Assembly (NCBI GenBank): GCA_022579005.1
Contig: MU401534.1
Location: 1-64,000 of the forward strand
DNA: 64,000 nucleotides
Source of the DNA: Poronia punctata
Lineage: Eukaryota > Ascomycota > Sordariomycetes > Xylariales > Xylariaceae
Direction: 5' to 3'
In this document: piece by piece, positions 24,016-36,481 of the stretch
Layout: the number at the start of each line of letters is the position of its first letter
How positions within the stretch are numbered: the stretch's first letter is position 1
Notes under the pieces: generated by a model
The model's database searches: none
The model's input: the letters and a program-made list of their open reading frames with translations, nothing else
Told to the model about the DNA's origin: nothing
Made by a program: the position numbers and the translations under genes

Positions 24016-24965
24016 ATGGCAGCCTTTGTCAAAGCGATCAACGCCAAGATCAGGTCGAACCCGACCGTGAGCTACTTCTGCTCGACACGTACGTGACAAC
24101 TCCCTCAACAAACAAACGTCACCCCCTTCCGATTTACGGATGTCCCCCAGCATAGCCCGAATTGCCAACCACGATGCCCTCGCTTTCTAAACCTCTGTAT
24201 GCCTTGGTGGTGAAGATCTGTTTGGAGCAATCCACAGTCGTGTATACGGGTGGGACGGGACGTGATCACTCGCGTCGCCGGTCTAGTGGTTGTCCCTGGT
24301 GTGCGGCTCTTCCGGGGCTACCGGCAGGCTTGATAGTCAAAACACCTTTTGGATGCACGATTTCAACATATTATGATATGGCTTCTCAATGGCAGGACGG
24401 ATGGCCAGGGCGGATCAACGTGAATTCTCCTCACTGACACATATTTTGCAGATTTCTGGGGCCCGGCTTCAAATTTCGGTATCCCGGTCGCGGCGGTAGT
24501 AGATGCACAAAAATCGCCTGAGCTGTGAGTATACATATTTGGCGCCGTCTTCCTCTTTAGTTATCAACCAGGATGCAACCAGGCAGGCGATACGGGTGCC
24601 CGTCACGCCAGAAAGATACCATTACCTGTGTCCTACGTTTTTACCCGTTCCTGATCAAGCATCATTACCATGTCTCCCACATTATAATAGCGCAGCGAAC
24701 TGACACGTATCCTCGGGTTTGCAGGATCTCCGGGCACATGACCCTCGCCCTTTGCATTTATTCGGCCACATTCATGCGTTACTCGCTCGCTGTCCAGCCC
24801 AAGAACTATCTCCTCTTCATGTGCCACTTCATCAATGAGGGCTCGCAACTCACACAAGGGTACCGCTACTTGAACTGGCACCACTGGGGCGGCAGAGAGA
24901 AGGCCGGCGTGACAGGCGCCCTCGAGGAAAAGGCTGTTGCGGTCAAACAGGCCGTCACTAAATAA
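24016..24965 (+). CDS. MPC1: Mitochondrial pyruvate carrier subunit 1
   Basis: Inner-membrane subunit that pairs with Mpc2/Mpc3 to import pyruvate into mitochondria. Exons are 24016-24088, 24452-24524 and 24725-24965, coding 128 residues, normal for the family. Recognisable conserved segments are [34 protein letters not shown] and [20 protein letters not shown], including the tryptophan and asparagine residues typical of MPC proteins. The two or three hydrophobic helices fit its small topology. Both introns are long for this window (363 and 200 nt), but splice phases are exact and the joined protein reads as a single MPC1. A short C-terminal hydrophilic tail is present. Confidence 0.92.
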
Positions 24966-26340
24966 GAGAGGCAATCTGTCGATTATGAATCGAACAACTT
25001 CATACCGAACATAATAACAATAGAGAGAGGGAGAAAAAGGGGAAAACTAGAGACTGGGGTTAAGCCGGAAAACGGCCAATATTTCAACAGCTCGAAAGCT
25101 GGCGTCAGAGAGGGAATCATTGTCCAGGTGCTGACAATGAGATCTAGCCCTAGAGAGACCGGGACTCGCCCATCGTGGCTGCGAGGTCTTGATAAGCACT
25201 GTATTTCTACTGCATTGTTAAAATGAGCGTTTCCTTCTTGAGCAAATCAACCAACCAAATACCCAGGTTGCTCTTCTCTCTCTTCGTCGGTCCAGCGGCG
25301 GCTGCATATATCGGTCATGATCTCTATCCGAGAATAGAAATAATGAGATAGACGTGATAGGGTACACGAACTTGGCGGAGTCTCAAGATTGTCTCGGCGC
25401 CCTTGGCTCGACGGAGCCTGTCCGGTGGCCCTGGACAAGACAGACAGACAGATCCGTTCCTTCCTCCCATTGTTTGCCATTGAGATTTTCCCATCGCGCC
25501 AAGGTAGGACTGTGCACGGTTAGAGACACATCTCTCTAAGCCTTCTTTTGTCGATGCCGAGCCTTGCCAATGCTGCACCGCATATCTAGTGTTGATCACG
25601 TTTATTCTTAACCGCGCCTGCGCAAAAGACCAGGTCACATATAGGGCGGCACTTTCTTTTACTTATTTTGGCTTTTAGCAAAGAAGGACCTCTACCTGAC
25701 GCTGATCACGGTGGCATATGGGCAGATGCGGAGGGTGGACATTTCCAGCTTGTCTGCTACTTTGAGGAAACGTGGCCTTTTTCTACTTGGTGGCTCAAAG
25801 TCCATATTCAAGCCATAAGCACAAGTCTGACGCTCGGCATTCTTATTAAACGGACATGTGATGAGACCTATCGTATCTATGTCACGTCCTTCTGAGCCGG
25901 GAATGCGGATTTAGTTCCTTGCATGTACGGGATGTAATCTACGCATTTCTTAAACGCCAAACCTACAATTAAGACTAGGTAGCCACCGTATGAGTGACAT
26001 ACAACGACAGGGAACTCTTCTACTGCGCCTGGCGAATGAAGGGTCGATAAATCTCTCCGCAATGTCCTCTGCAAGATAGCTAGATAACCCATGTATGATA
26101 TATGCTTGATGGGCAGGGGTTATATAACGAGAATAAGAAAAAAATGGAATGGTGCGTATTCGGTAGACAAGGATGAATTATATGGCGCAATGGAAGTCAG
26201 AATCCTTATAGATGCAGGGTTCATTTGACTCGTTGTCAATATTGTGCCTTCCTCTCGTAAGCACGGTCGGATTGGAATTGGATACTACATGTATGTAGGT
26301 AAGGTAGCTGCACCTCCTTGCGCATGCACCTGCCAGAAGC

Positions 26341-26341
<1 letters not shown>
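24966..26341. other. Gene-free stretch left of the assembly gap
   Basis: No intact gene is supported. One minus-strand open frame at 25877-26092 carries a nucleophile-elbow-like sequence and is listed separately as a possible relic. The rest shows only short open frames without recognisable content. Confidence 0.55.
25877..26092 (-). pseudogene. Possible relic of an alpha/beta-hydrolase gene
   Basis: A 71-residue open frame includes EEFPVVVCHSYGG. This resembles the beta-strand plus nucleophile elbow (G-x-S-x-G, here C-H-S-Y-G-G) of fungal alpha/beta hydrolases, in which V-V-x-H-S-Y-G-G is common. No oxyanion-loop, acid or histidine motif could be found in the flanking few hundred bases on the same strand. 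If it is real, it is a decayed fragment. A chance match of a dozen residues is equally possible. Confidence 0.2.

Positions 26342-26342
<1 letters not shown>

Positions 26343-26374
<32 letters not shown>
26343..26374. repeat. Poly-G tract (32 nt)
   Basis: An uninterrupted run of 32 G, followed by A-rich sequence. It could be a real homopolymer able to form a G-quadruplex or a sequencing artefact near a contig end. Confidence 0.85.
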
Positions 26375-26375
<1 letters not shown>

Positions 26376-26387
26376 AAAAAGAGTTGT

Positions 26388-26428
26388 AAAAAAAAAAAAA
26401 AAACAAAACAAAAAAAAAAAAAAAAAAA
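26388..26428. repeat. Poly-A-rich tract
   Basis: Two A runs of about 16 and 19 nt separated by short CAAAAC interruptions, immediately left of the gap. Confidence 0.85.
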
Positions 26429-26459
26429 GACCGAGGCAAAAAGGGAATATAAATGTAAG

Positions 26460-26469
26460 NNNNNNNNNN
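26460..26469. other. Assembly gap (10 N)
   Basis: Ten undetermined bases. The true size is unknown because 10 is a typical placeholder. Homopolymers on both sides probably explain why the assembly broke here. Confidence 0.98.

Positions 26470-26521
<52 letters not shown>
26470..26521. repeat. Poly-C tract (52 nt)
   Basis: An uninterrupted run of 52 C starts directly at the gap. Together with the G run to the left it suggests a collapsed or artefactual homopolymer boundary. Confidence 0.9.
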
Positions 26522-26522
<1 letters not shown>

Positions 26523-29500
26523 TTGCTGAAATCAGAGTGAGATTGGAAAGAAGCGAGAGATCCAGATCCAGATGGAAATTCCCCTGGGAAGGTGGACAAC
26601 AGTTGAGTCTCAATTGAGACTCTCAGCTCCCCTTGTCGTTGGTCAGGTGACGTGACGTGACGGGCTGCAACGCGGTAGCGTCAGACATGTACCGTGCCAA
26701 GAGGCGATGTCACGGAAGCCGCGACTTTAAGTTTATTAGACCCAGGGCTTTTTGCGTTTTATCTGACTTCCATCGACAGCTTAAAACAGATCTTTCAAAC
26801 AAGCATTTGGAAGCCAAACGGTCTTAACCTTTAGAGGCAGCTGACTTCGTTATCGGCCAAAGGGGTTAAAGTATGTTGCAGGAAGCGGCCATCCTATTAC
26901 CTAAGAATCTTGGGCAAGGCTCGGCAAGCGGCCAAGCTAATTTGTGACCATGCGGCATACAAAGTTTCTTGAGACTCGAGAGATAGATGGATACCAAGCC
27001 GGCTCGGTGCATAAGATATAAGCTTGGCAAAAGGCACACAAGCATCCTGACCACACAAAAGCAGCGTCCCCCCCTGCTCTCCTCTATAGGATCTGATAAA
27101 TATTTAATAGCGCATTGCTCAAGAGATCTTTGGCGACATGATGCTCCATGATCAGCGGTTCGTTGCGCACATGGACAGCCCTTAGAGGAAATTCGGTCGG
27201 ATAAGGCCGTATACCAGCCCAGCGTTGACAGTCCGAACACCGTCGGAACACTGTATGGCAAGTTTATTTGAACAGCAAAAATGAAAGGTCAGCTCCCTAA
27301 CCTAGGCGCTGTATCCATGACTTTCTTGTGTAGGAAGGTGTCGTCTCATAAGGCTGGCTGATGGCATCCTCGGGGATAACTTCTGCGGTCAAGGTATAGA
27401 CTGACTGCATGCATAATTCGAAATTCCTTTGGGGGAGTCGGGACCCAAGGGGACGGGAAAAGCGCATCTACCTACTTGACGGTTCATCCTGGGACCGGAT
27501 GTTGCCATTGCCGCTTGCATCCCATGAGCGACTGGCGTATTTACCTATGGCCAAAGGTTTAAGGAGGCACTCGACGGTTGGCTGTCTGTAACCCCTGTTG
27601 CCCCCATCACCCCCTTAGTAGGCAGCAAGCTGATGGGGTGGTCTCAAAAATCTCTCATATGGAAGTCAGCCTGGCTGTCTGCATGCATGCAGAGTCTTGC
27701 ATGCCCAGGTGAGATTAACAATGCGCGCAAAACCTACCTCACCAGGCCATGTCTGGACTCGATACAGGACGGCCATTATCAAAGAGATAGTAAAAGCCCT
27801 GTTCACCAGGTAACCGATGTAGAGAAGTCGTCATTGTGTATAATAGGTACAACCTTCGGCCTAACTAGCGTCCTAGTGTACTTAACCTTTGGTTGTAGGG
27901 CTTCGGGATATTGTCAAAGTGCCTTTTCCTGAAGGATTTTAAGCCGTCTACTGCCGCCCCGCCATCTGCGCGTTCTAGATTGGCGCGTATGTGTGATAAT
28001 ATCAGTTAGTGATCGACCACAGGCAATAAAAATTAGTAGTAATAAGAAGGAATAAGAAGTGTTGGGTGGATATGGACATCACAGAGATCCTAGAGATAAG
28101 ATCAAAATTCTCCTGCACCTATCCAAGTCCAATTTTCCTGATTGGTCATAACCCCGCCTACCCAGGAGCTCTGGCTGTGGGGGCTATGCAGGTGGTTGCG
28201 CTTTCTTCTTTCCTCCTATCGGTGTCCGACCCGGTTTGTCAAACAAACTTCACAACCCCCTCCCATCCTCCCTCCTCTCAGGCAGGCACTTGTCAGGTGG
28301 GTAGGAGGTAGGTAGGCTCCCCCCACCCGGAACTTACACATCTGCACGGCTATACGCTTTCTTGGGCATTCAGTTCACGTAGCACGTCCACACTCTTGCA
28401 CTCAAGATGTCCCTCGAATACCTATCATCTACTACCATCCACCACAGACGATTATGATGATCTTCATCCTTATCACTGAGTGTTAAGCGAGGAGAAAAGG
28501 CCACCTGCAGTATCCCCTTTATTCCCATCCTTTGACTGGCGGCAATGGGGGGCAAGGCTTTTTACAGCCGCTGCAATGAATAAGCATGTTTGGCTGAAAC
28601 CTACTAGGTTAGGTGGCCCAGCTTCGGCTCAGGGTTGCAGTGTGACAAAATATAGGCCCTTGGGTAGGGGTCAACGCATTTCCCGACCCCTTGTTGTACC
28701 TAACTAAAGATACCCGGCCAGGTACAAAAGGAAACTTGCCCTTGGCTGTTTATTTGGAACCATGTATAGTCTTCAAGCCAAATGTTGCTGGGTATAGTTA
28801 TCATATTAATTACCATATTATCCTATAAAACAATCACATTATACACAAAAATGTTAGATATGTTGTTAGGCTGCGATGTTGAGATGGTGGTGTATGATGT
28901 GTGTAAACATCTCATTATACCTAGATTACCCCGCCAAACCACACGGACCCCGCTGTGAGAATGCGTTAATGTTTTGTTTGCAACCACAACTGCCCCTCGG
29001 CTTCAAACCCCACCTAACAAGCCATTTATATTTCGCACGTGCTAGGTGCAACCGCATCAGGGCTTACTTTATGCACACGCTGGAATCCCGAGTTCTTTAT
29101 TTGCCGGTGCAGAGCGGTGTGCGTTTTTGCTCACGCTGTCCCATCTTTCCCTTGCTCAAGGATACATACAATACATGCAGCATACGTCGCCAGTCTCGTA
29201 AATGCAACTCTTTGGCTTACTAGGTAAATACCTCTAGGCCGGGTTGGAAACATAGGCGGGGGACCTAAGGACTTGGTTACTCTTTTTGTCGTGTATGTGA
29301 ATACCTAGGTATGGGGCTAAATGTTTAGCAACAAGTCAAGCCTGCATGCTGAAAGACTTCACTCGGCTTGCCATGGCATCTCTTGGCTTGACCATTGATC
29401 AGTGGTATCAACGTATAAATAGGCAAATATGCTTGTTAAACTGTCTGTCCTCTGAACTTCAGTGCGTGCTATGAATTCGATCCAGTTTTACTATCCTCAT

Positions 29501-30643
29501 CAGGTAAGCTAAGATGTGCTATCTGCAAGAAGATGCCGAGTTTATAGAGATGGCCTAAACAAGGTAGCTAATGTAGCAATAGCTAACCTAAAGCATACAT
29601 GTGTAACATTTTCTAAATTTCTGCCGATGATATCAAATTCACTTACGCAGGCCACAACTCGGGAACCTACCTAGATGGCAAGGAACAAATATTATTATGT
29701 ACGTAAATCCAATCCACTTACATGTAACACTATGATGTACCCAATCTACTGTACTGTAACTGTGACTTGCACATGTAAGACCGCAGGTGGGATCTGATAC
29801 GTACAGTATATTCATGTGAAGGTACAAGATGGGTACCTGCGTTGTGGCAGTGGGAGTTGTGGGAAGTCAACAAAAGAGCAAGCCCAGTTGAGACGGTCCT
29901 GCCGTTAGTCAAATGCCAATATCCTTGCAACAGTCTAAGTTTGGCGCTTGTTATCACACGCCAAAAACCTTTGAGCCGTTCTTACCTTCCTACCTCAACC
30001 CGGCATGTACTAGGTGTTGCTCTATGCAAGTGTGTACGTGCCATCAAGGTTTTGGTGGATGCACACACCATGCACTAGTGCAAGTCAACAAACCACGCCT
30101 GTACCGAGAGGAAGAGAGATAGACGTGCCAACCTTTCTCCGTTTCTGCCTCCCCCATTATGATCTAGAGATCCATTTGCGTAATATCACTCTGGGCGACC
30201 TCGATCCCCGATGGAAGAAGCATATATTTCCCTCATCCCCTCCCATATCTTCTCGTCCTGACCTGCTGGTTCTTCTGTTTTTCCTTCTCCTACGGAACAG
30301 GTAACCTTTTTACTAGTGTCCATAACCGTCCTCTGTTTTTGCATTGCTTAGCGTCCGTCTAAATCGGACCCTTACCGCCCAGGAGCCACTGGTAGGCTGC
30401 GTGAGTTTGCGGCTTGTCTCAAGTAGCGGGAGAGCTCAGATAACAGGGCGCTGGGATCAGCATACCAAGGACCAACCCCGCCAAAGATAATAAAGGCCGA
30501 CATCTAGCTTAGCGGTTTCTTTCTACGTCACGCCAGGAGCCGGTTTCGCTACACCCTAATTGCCTCGGTCCCCTCTTCTACTTCTTCTCCTCCTCCTGTA
30601 CCACACGTTTTTCCCTCCTCACCAACCCGTTGCTCACGATATC
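26522..30643. other. 4.1-kb gene-free stretch right of the gap
   Basis: No gene is supported on either strand. Open frames such as those at 26866-27261 and 27633-27932 have no recognisable motif. The last 100 bases before 30644 are CT-rich, a typical leader for a highly expressed fungal gene, and belong to pyruvate carboxylase. Confidence 0.6.
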
Positions 30644-33600
30644 ATGGCCGATCTCGAGACGCTGAGGGCTGCTCAGGCAGTCGCCGATGGCTCTAATGAG
30701 GAAGTTTTCGAAGACGAGGTCGCACCTCCCAAGGGCGGCAAGACCGCTCACCACATTCGTGCTAACAGCTCGATCATGCATTTAAACAAGATCTTGGGTG
30801 AGAATTTGGACCGGCGCATACCTTATAGTCTGGTGTTTGGACATTGTTGCTGACTTTTATGCCCATCACAGTCGCCAACAGAGGTGAAATTCGTAAGTCA
30901 CACTAGCCCTAGGCCAAGCCTTACACTGTCAGTCTCTGAAGATTATTCGCTAACCCCTCTCTCTAGCTATTCGTGTAAGACTCCGCCAACTGGATGCTCC
31001 GAAACAGATAACAAGGATAAGCTGTTGACAACTCGGATACCACAGATTTTCAGAACCGTAAGTTCTTCCATTATTCTACCGTCAGACTCTATTTTGTAGC
31101 GCGACGATCCATTTCAGAAACTAATGCACATCATAGGCGCACGAGCTTTCTCTGCACACGGTTGCTGTTTTTAGGTAAGCAAACCGGCGGGTTGCTGAAA
31201 CTGGGATTAGGGCCAGGATTAGAGCCTAGGATTTCCGTTGGGGACCCTCCGCTGACCCCACCTAGTTATGAGGACCGCCTTAGCATGCACCGGCAGAGTA
31301 AGCCAAAAGAACCCCCCCAATCAGCCTGGAATGAGTCATTGGGACACCGCTAACGAGTTTTCCAGAGGCCGATGAGGCCTACGTGATCGGAAAGCGTGGT
31401 CAGTACACACCGGTCGGCGCCTACCTCGCCGGCGACGAGATCATCAAAATTGCTTTGGAACATGGAGTCCAGATGATCCACCCTGGTAAGTCCAATTATC
31501 GCTCGTAAATAGACATCCGATTGGCGCAGATCTAACGCGGTCAAATTTTAGGTTATGGTTTCTTGTCTGAGAACGCTGGATTTGCACGAAATGTCGAGAA
31601 AGCCGGCTTGATTGTAAGTTACTCGGTTTAGGCCCAGTTATAGTGAGGCATCCATCAATTGACTCGTGGCTCTGCACACAGTTCGTTGGACCGTCACCCG
31701 ACGTCATCGACGCCCTAGGCGACAAGGTCTCGGCTCGAAAGCTTGCTATCGCTGCCAATGTCCCCGTTGTACCGGGAACTCCCGATGCTGTTGCTACCTT
31801 CGAAGAGGTCAGAAGCTTCACAGACGAATATGGCTTCCCCATTATTATCAAGGCCGCTTATGGTGGTGGTGGCCGAGGCATGAGAGTGGTTCGTGACCAG
31901 GCCAGCTTGAAGGAGGCTTTCGAGCGAGCCACTTCCGAAGCCAAGACAGCTTTCGGAAACGGCACCGTCTTCGTCGAGCGCTTCCTCGACAAGCCCAAGC
32001 ACATCGAAGTCCAGCTGCTGGGAGATAACCACGGCAACATTGTCCACCTGTACGAGCGTGACTGCTCCGTCCAGCGCAGACATCAGAAGGTGGTGGAGAT
32101 TGCCCCCGCCAAGGATCTTCCCGCAGAAACCCGAGATGCCATCCTAGCGGATGCCGTGAAGCTGGCAAAGTCGGTCAATTACCGAAATGCCGGTACTGCT
32201 GAATTCCTAGTGGATCAGATGAACCGATACTACTTCATCGAGATCAATCCCCGTATCCAGGTCGAGCACACCATTACCGAGGAAATCACGGGCATTGATA
32301 TCGTCGCTGCCCAGATTCAGATTGCTGCGGGCGCTTCGCTGCAACAGCTCGGCCTGACGCAGGATCGCATCTCCACCCGAGGCTTCGCTATCCAATGCCG
32401 AATTACAACCGAGGATCCCGCCAAACAGTTCCAGCCCGATACTGGCAAGATCGAGGTGTACAGATCAGCTGGTGGCAACGGTGTCCGTCTCGATGGTGGT
32501 AACGGGTTCGCTGGTGCCGTCATCACTCCTTACTACGACTCTATGTTGGTCAAGTGCACATGCCATGGCTCCACATATGAGATAGCACGTCGTAAGGTCT
32601 TGCGAGCTCTGATTGAGTTCCGAGTCCGCGGTGTCAAGACGAACATTCCCTTCCTGGCCTCGTTGCTCACCCATCCTACCTTCATCGATGGAAACTGCTG
32701 GACTACTTTCATCGATGACACCCCGCAACTGTTCGACCTCGTCGGCAGTCAGAACCGTGCCCAGAAGTTGTTGGCCTACCTCGGCGACCTTGCCGTCAAC
32801 GGCAGCAGCATCAAGGGCCAGATCGGCGAGCCCAAGTTCAAGGGCGAATTCATCCTGCCCGAACTCACCAACGAGGACGGTTCCAAGCTCGATGTTACAC
32901 AGCCCTGCGAAAAGGGTTGGCGCCAGATCATCCTCGACCAGGGTCCCAAGGCATTCGCCAAGGCGGTGCGCGATTACAAGGGATGCTTGCTCATGGATAC
33001 CACATGGCGTGATGCTCACCAGTCGCTGCTAGCCACCCGTGTGCGCACCGTTGACCTCCTCGGCATTGCTAAGGAGACAAGCCATGCTCTGAGCAACCTG
33101 TACAGTTTGGAGTGCTGGGGTGGCGCCACCTTTGATGTTGCCTACCGCTTCCTGTACGAAGATCCTTGGGATCGTCTTCGCAAGATGCGCAAGGCTGTTC
33201 CCAACATTCCTTTCCAGATGCTTCTCCGTGGAGCCAACGGCGTTGCCTACTCGTCGCTCCCTGATAACGCCATCGACCACTTTGTCGACCAGGCGAAGAA
33301 GAATGGTGTCGATATCTTCCGTGTGTTCGACGCTTTGAACGACATCAACCAGCTTGAGATTGGTATCCGGGCTGTGCAGAAGGCCGGCGGTGTCGCTGAA
33401 GGAACTGTCTGCTATTCAGGCGATAGTAAGTCCAAAGAGCCTCCCCGTGCCTGTTCCCCCCCATCATACCTCTATTTAGACGATGGCAATGATTGCTGAC
33501 ACGGAATGTTTTTAGTGTTGAACCCCAAGAAGAAGTATAACCTCGAGTACTACATGGATCTTGTTGACAAGCTTGTGGCTCTCGACATCGATGTCCTTGG

Positions 33601-35031
33601 TGTCAAGGATATGGCTGGTGTCTTGAAGCCCCACGCTGCCACCCTTCTGATTGGCGCCATTCGCAAGAAGTACCCCGATCTCCCCATTCACGTCCACACC
33701 CACGATTCCGCTGGTACTGGTGTCGCTTCCATGGTTGCTTGCGCCAAGGCCGGCGCAGATGCTGTGGATGCCGCCACGGACAGCCTGTCGGGCATGACTT
33801 CGCAGCCCAGCATCAACGCCATTCTGGCGTCGCTTGAAGGCAGCGACCTTGACCCTGGCCTGAACCCCGCCCATGTCCGTGCTCTGGACGCATACTGGCA
33901 ACAGTTGCGTCTCCTGTACTCGCCCTTCGAGGCCCATCTGGCTGGTCCGGACCCCGAGGTGTACGAGCACGAAATCCCCGGCGGTCAACTCACCAATATG
34001 ATGTTCCAAGCCCAGCAGCTTGGTCTCGGCTCGCAGTGGGCTGAGACGAAGAAGGCGTATGAGCAAGCAAATGCCCTTCTTGGTGATATCGTCAAGGTCA
34101 CACCCACTTCCAAGGTGGTGGGCGATCTGGCCCAGTTCATGGTGTCCAACAAGCTGACGCCCGAAGATGTGGTTGAGCGTGCCGGTGAGCTTGACTTCCC
34201 CGGCTCGGTATACGAACTCCTCGAGGGTATGATGGGCCAGCCGTACGGTGGATTCCCCGAGCCGCTACGCAGCAGAGCCCTGCGAGACCGCAGAAAGTTG
34301 GACAAGCGACCGGGCTTGTATCTCGACCCTGTCGACTTTAAGAAGGTCCGGGCAGAGCTCACCCAGAAGTGGGGCCAGATCACCGAGTGTGATGTTGCCT
34401 CGCACCTCATGTACCCCAAGGTCTTTGAGGACTACAAGAAGTTTGTGCAGAAGTACGGCGATCTGTCCGTCCTTCCCACGCGATACTTCCTCTCTGCCCC
34501 CCAGATTGGCGAGGAGTTCCACGTCGAACTCGAGAAGGGCAAGGTTCTCATCCTGAAGCTCTTGGCCGTCGGACCCCTGTCAGAGAACACTGGCCAGCGC
34601 GAAGTGTTCTACGAGATGAACGGCGAAGTTCGCCAGGTGACGGTGGATGATAAGAAGGCCAGTGTCGAGAACGTCAGCCGACCCAAGGCCGACCTTGGTG
34701 ACTCGAGCCAGGTCGGTGCCCCGATGGCCGGTGTGCTCGTTGAACTACGGGTACACGAAGGCTCTGAAGTCAAGAAGGGCGACCCTCTTGCTGTTCTCAG
34801 TGCCATGAAGATGGTAAGTTCTTTAACCTCACGTATATCCTGTCACATGCTTGGGGGGAATATCAATACCCTCCATTTGTTGTTGTGTCAAGTTACAACG
34901 ACGATTGCTAACACTCAGAATAGGAAATGGTCATCTCGGCTCCCCACAATGGCAAGGTCAACGCATTACAAGTCAAGGAGGGTGACTCGGTGGATGGTTC
35001 GGATCTTGTTTGCAAGATCACCAAGGGTTAA
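30644..35031 (+). CDS. PYC: Pyruvate carboxylase
   Basis: Biotin enzyme that carboxylates pyruvate to oxaloacetate (anaplerosis and gluconeogenesis). Eleven exons: 30644-30797, 30872-30892, 30967-30974, 31046-31057, 31137-31174, 31266-31297, 31366-31485, 31552-31613, 31682-33425, 33516-34813 and 34924-35031, coding 1198 residues, the usual length. The biotin carboxylase domain carries VANRGE near residue 52, GGGGRGMR of the ATP-grasp loop and EINPRIQVEHTITEE. The carboxyltransferase domain starts near LMDTTWRDAHQSLLATR. The biotinyl domain has AMKM with the target lysine at residue 1162, split from the following EMV by the last intron. The N-terminal 40 residues are acidic and lack an obvious presequence, consistent with the cytosolic fungal enzyme. 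Four of the exons are 8-32 nt, yet all phases close. It is convergent with clathrin heavy chain. Confidence 0.96.
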
Positions 35032-35621
35032 GTTGGAACTTTATGATGGGCTTAAAGATAGGGTGTCGGCGTTATTCTTGATGGTTTAAAATATTATCGT
35101 CGACCGGTGGCTTTGAGCTTGTTTATGCGGGATTAGGAAGACCTAGAAACTTTAGTGAAACGAATTCTGTACATCACTTTTGACCCTCTGATGCCCATGA
35201 CAGTGAATGTAGAATAAGCTTAAGAAGAGAAATCAGTTTCTGGAATGGCTTACCTAACTGTGAGTCACACGTATAACTACCTTATACAGTCGAGTTTAGA
35301 TGCAAACCTACCTACTTATAAAACATATTTCCTGCAAGCCTCCTCGAAAGATGAACAGTAGACAGTGTGACAGACAGTATACCTCCTATCTTTTCTTACT
35401 CACATGTGATCTGACCTACTTGAATTTGGTTATTCGATCACTGCAAAAAGTGTTCCGACTGAGGTTTGCTACGATTTCTATTTTACAAATTTTGACTAAC
35501 GCAAGATGTAGTCGTTTATTTGCTTGTCCGCATAATCACTAACCTAGGTATCACGAGAATAGGGGTCATGTATTATTTCTAGGCTCACTCCTTTTTCAAG
35601 TATATTTCAGTACCTGTGTTA

Positions 35622-35641
35622 ATATATATATATATATATAA
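35622..35641. repeat. (TA)n microsatellite
   Basis: About ten TA dinucleotides in tandem, seen directly. Confidence 0.85.
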
Positions 35642-36272
35642 TTAAATCTACACTTGGTAGTTGGTTGTATATAAATGTTTATTGTCTAGACATCCCCATT
35701 GTACGCGGGTATTTTAGGTCAACCTGATCTTTGCCAATGCAATAGTGTCATGGTTTTCTATTGAGAGTCTTGTCAGGGGGGGGAAGAAGGATAGAGAATG
35801 GACAAGTTCCCCAGGGATAATCCTGTCTGTCAAGGTCAAGGTCAAGTCATCAATCATATTTTAAGTTTATCAGTCAATATAGGTAAGGTTAGACCTAGGT
35901 TAGGTACTGTAGGTATGTAGGTATTAGTATTAGTATTGTAGAAGAACACGTATATAAATAACTCTAGCCATGTGTTTGTTTATTTTGTGTGTTATTTTTA
36001 CTGTACTCGTATATATAACCTTGCATTATATAAAGACTCACTTACTCTTTACACTCTTTTTTCATCTTTACAACCTGATTCTCTTCCCTCTTTACTTCTT
36101 TCCTGGTCAACTAATAATTAATAATTGCTAATAACTAATAACACAACAAGAAGGGGGGAGGGAGAAAGCTAATAAATAATTTTAATCATTAATTATTAAT
36201 CATTCTCTGTGATTTGATTGATTGCATAGTACAAATCAATCATACTCTACTGCGCAACAACCTCGTTTGATC

Positions 36273-36300
<28 letters not shown>
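36273..36300. repeat. Poly-A tract (28 nt)
   Basis: Uninterrupted A run. No retroposed gene is recognisable on its left, so it is not evidence for a retrocopy. Confidence 0.9.
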
Positions 36301-36303
<3 letters not shown>

Positions 36304-36375
36304 GGGAATCACTAGACTTATAGCTTTGGACGGACACGCACACGCGGCATACACAGACGACACACACAGGCGACA

Positions 36376-36440
36376 TACAACATACATACAACATACATAC
36401 AACATACATATATGGTATATACATACATACATACATACAC
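36376..36440. repeat. ACATACA/CATA-rich tandem repeat
   Basis: Several ACATACA units followed by CATA tetranucleotides. Open frames across it are low-complexity artefacts. Confidence 0.8.
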
Positions 36441-36479
36441 CATCACCAGTTCCTCCGCCTAACAAAAGTAAGCCTCACT

Positions 36480-36481
<2 letters not shown>

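Noticed and set aside
24162..24437. 91-codon open frame inside the long MPC1 intron
   Set aside because: No domain or splice evidence; it falls completely within an intron that is required for a normal Mpc1.
26236..26613. Open frames made of long glycine, proline, lysine or phenylalanine runs
   Set aside because: They are translations of the homopolymers and the N gap, not genes.
36236..36465. Cysteine/tyrosine/valine-rich open frames on the minus strand
   Set aside because: Low-complexity translation of the ACATAC repeat and poly-A run.
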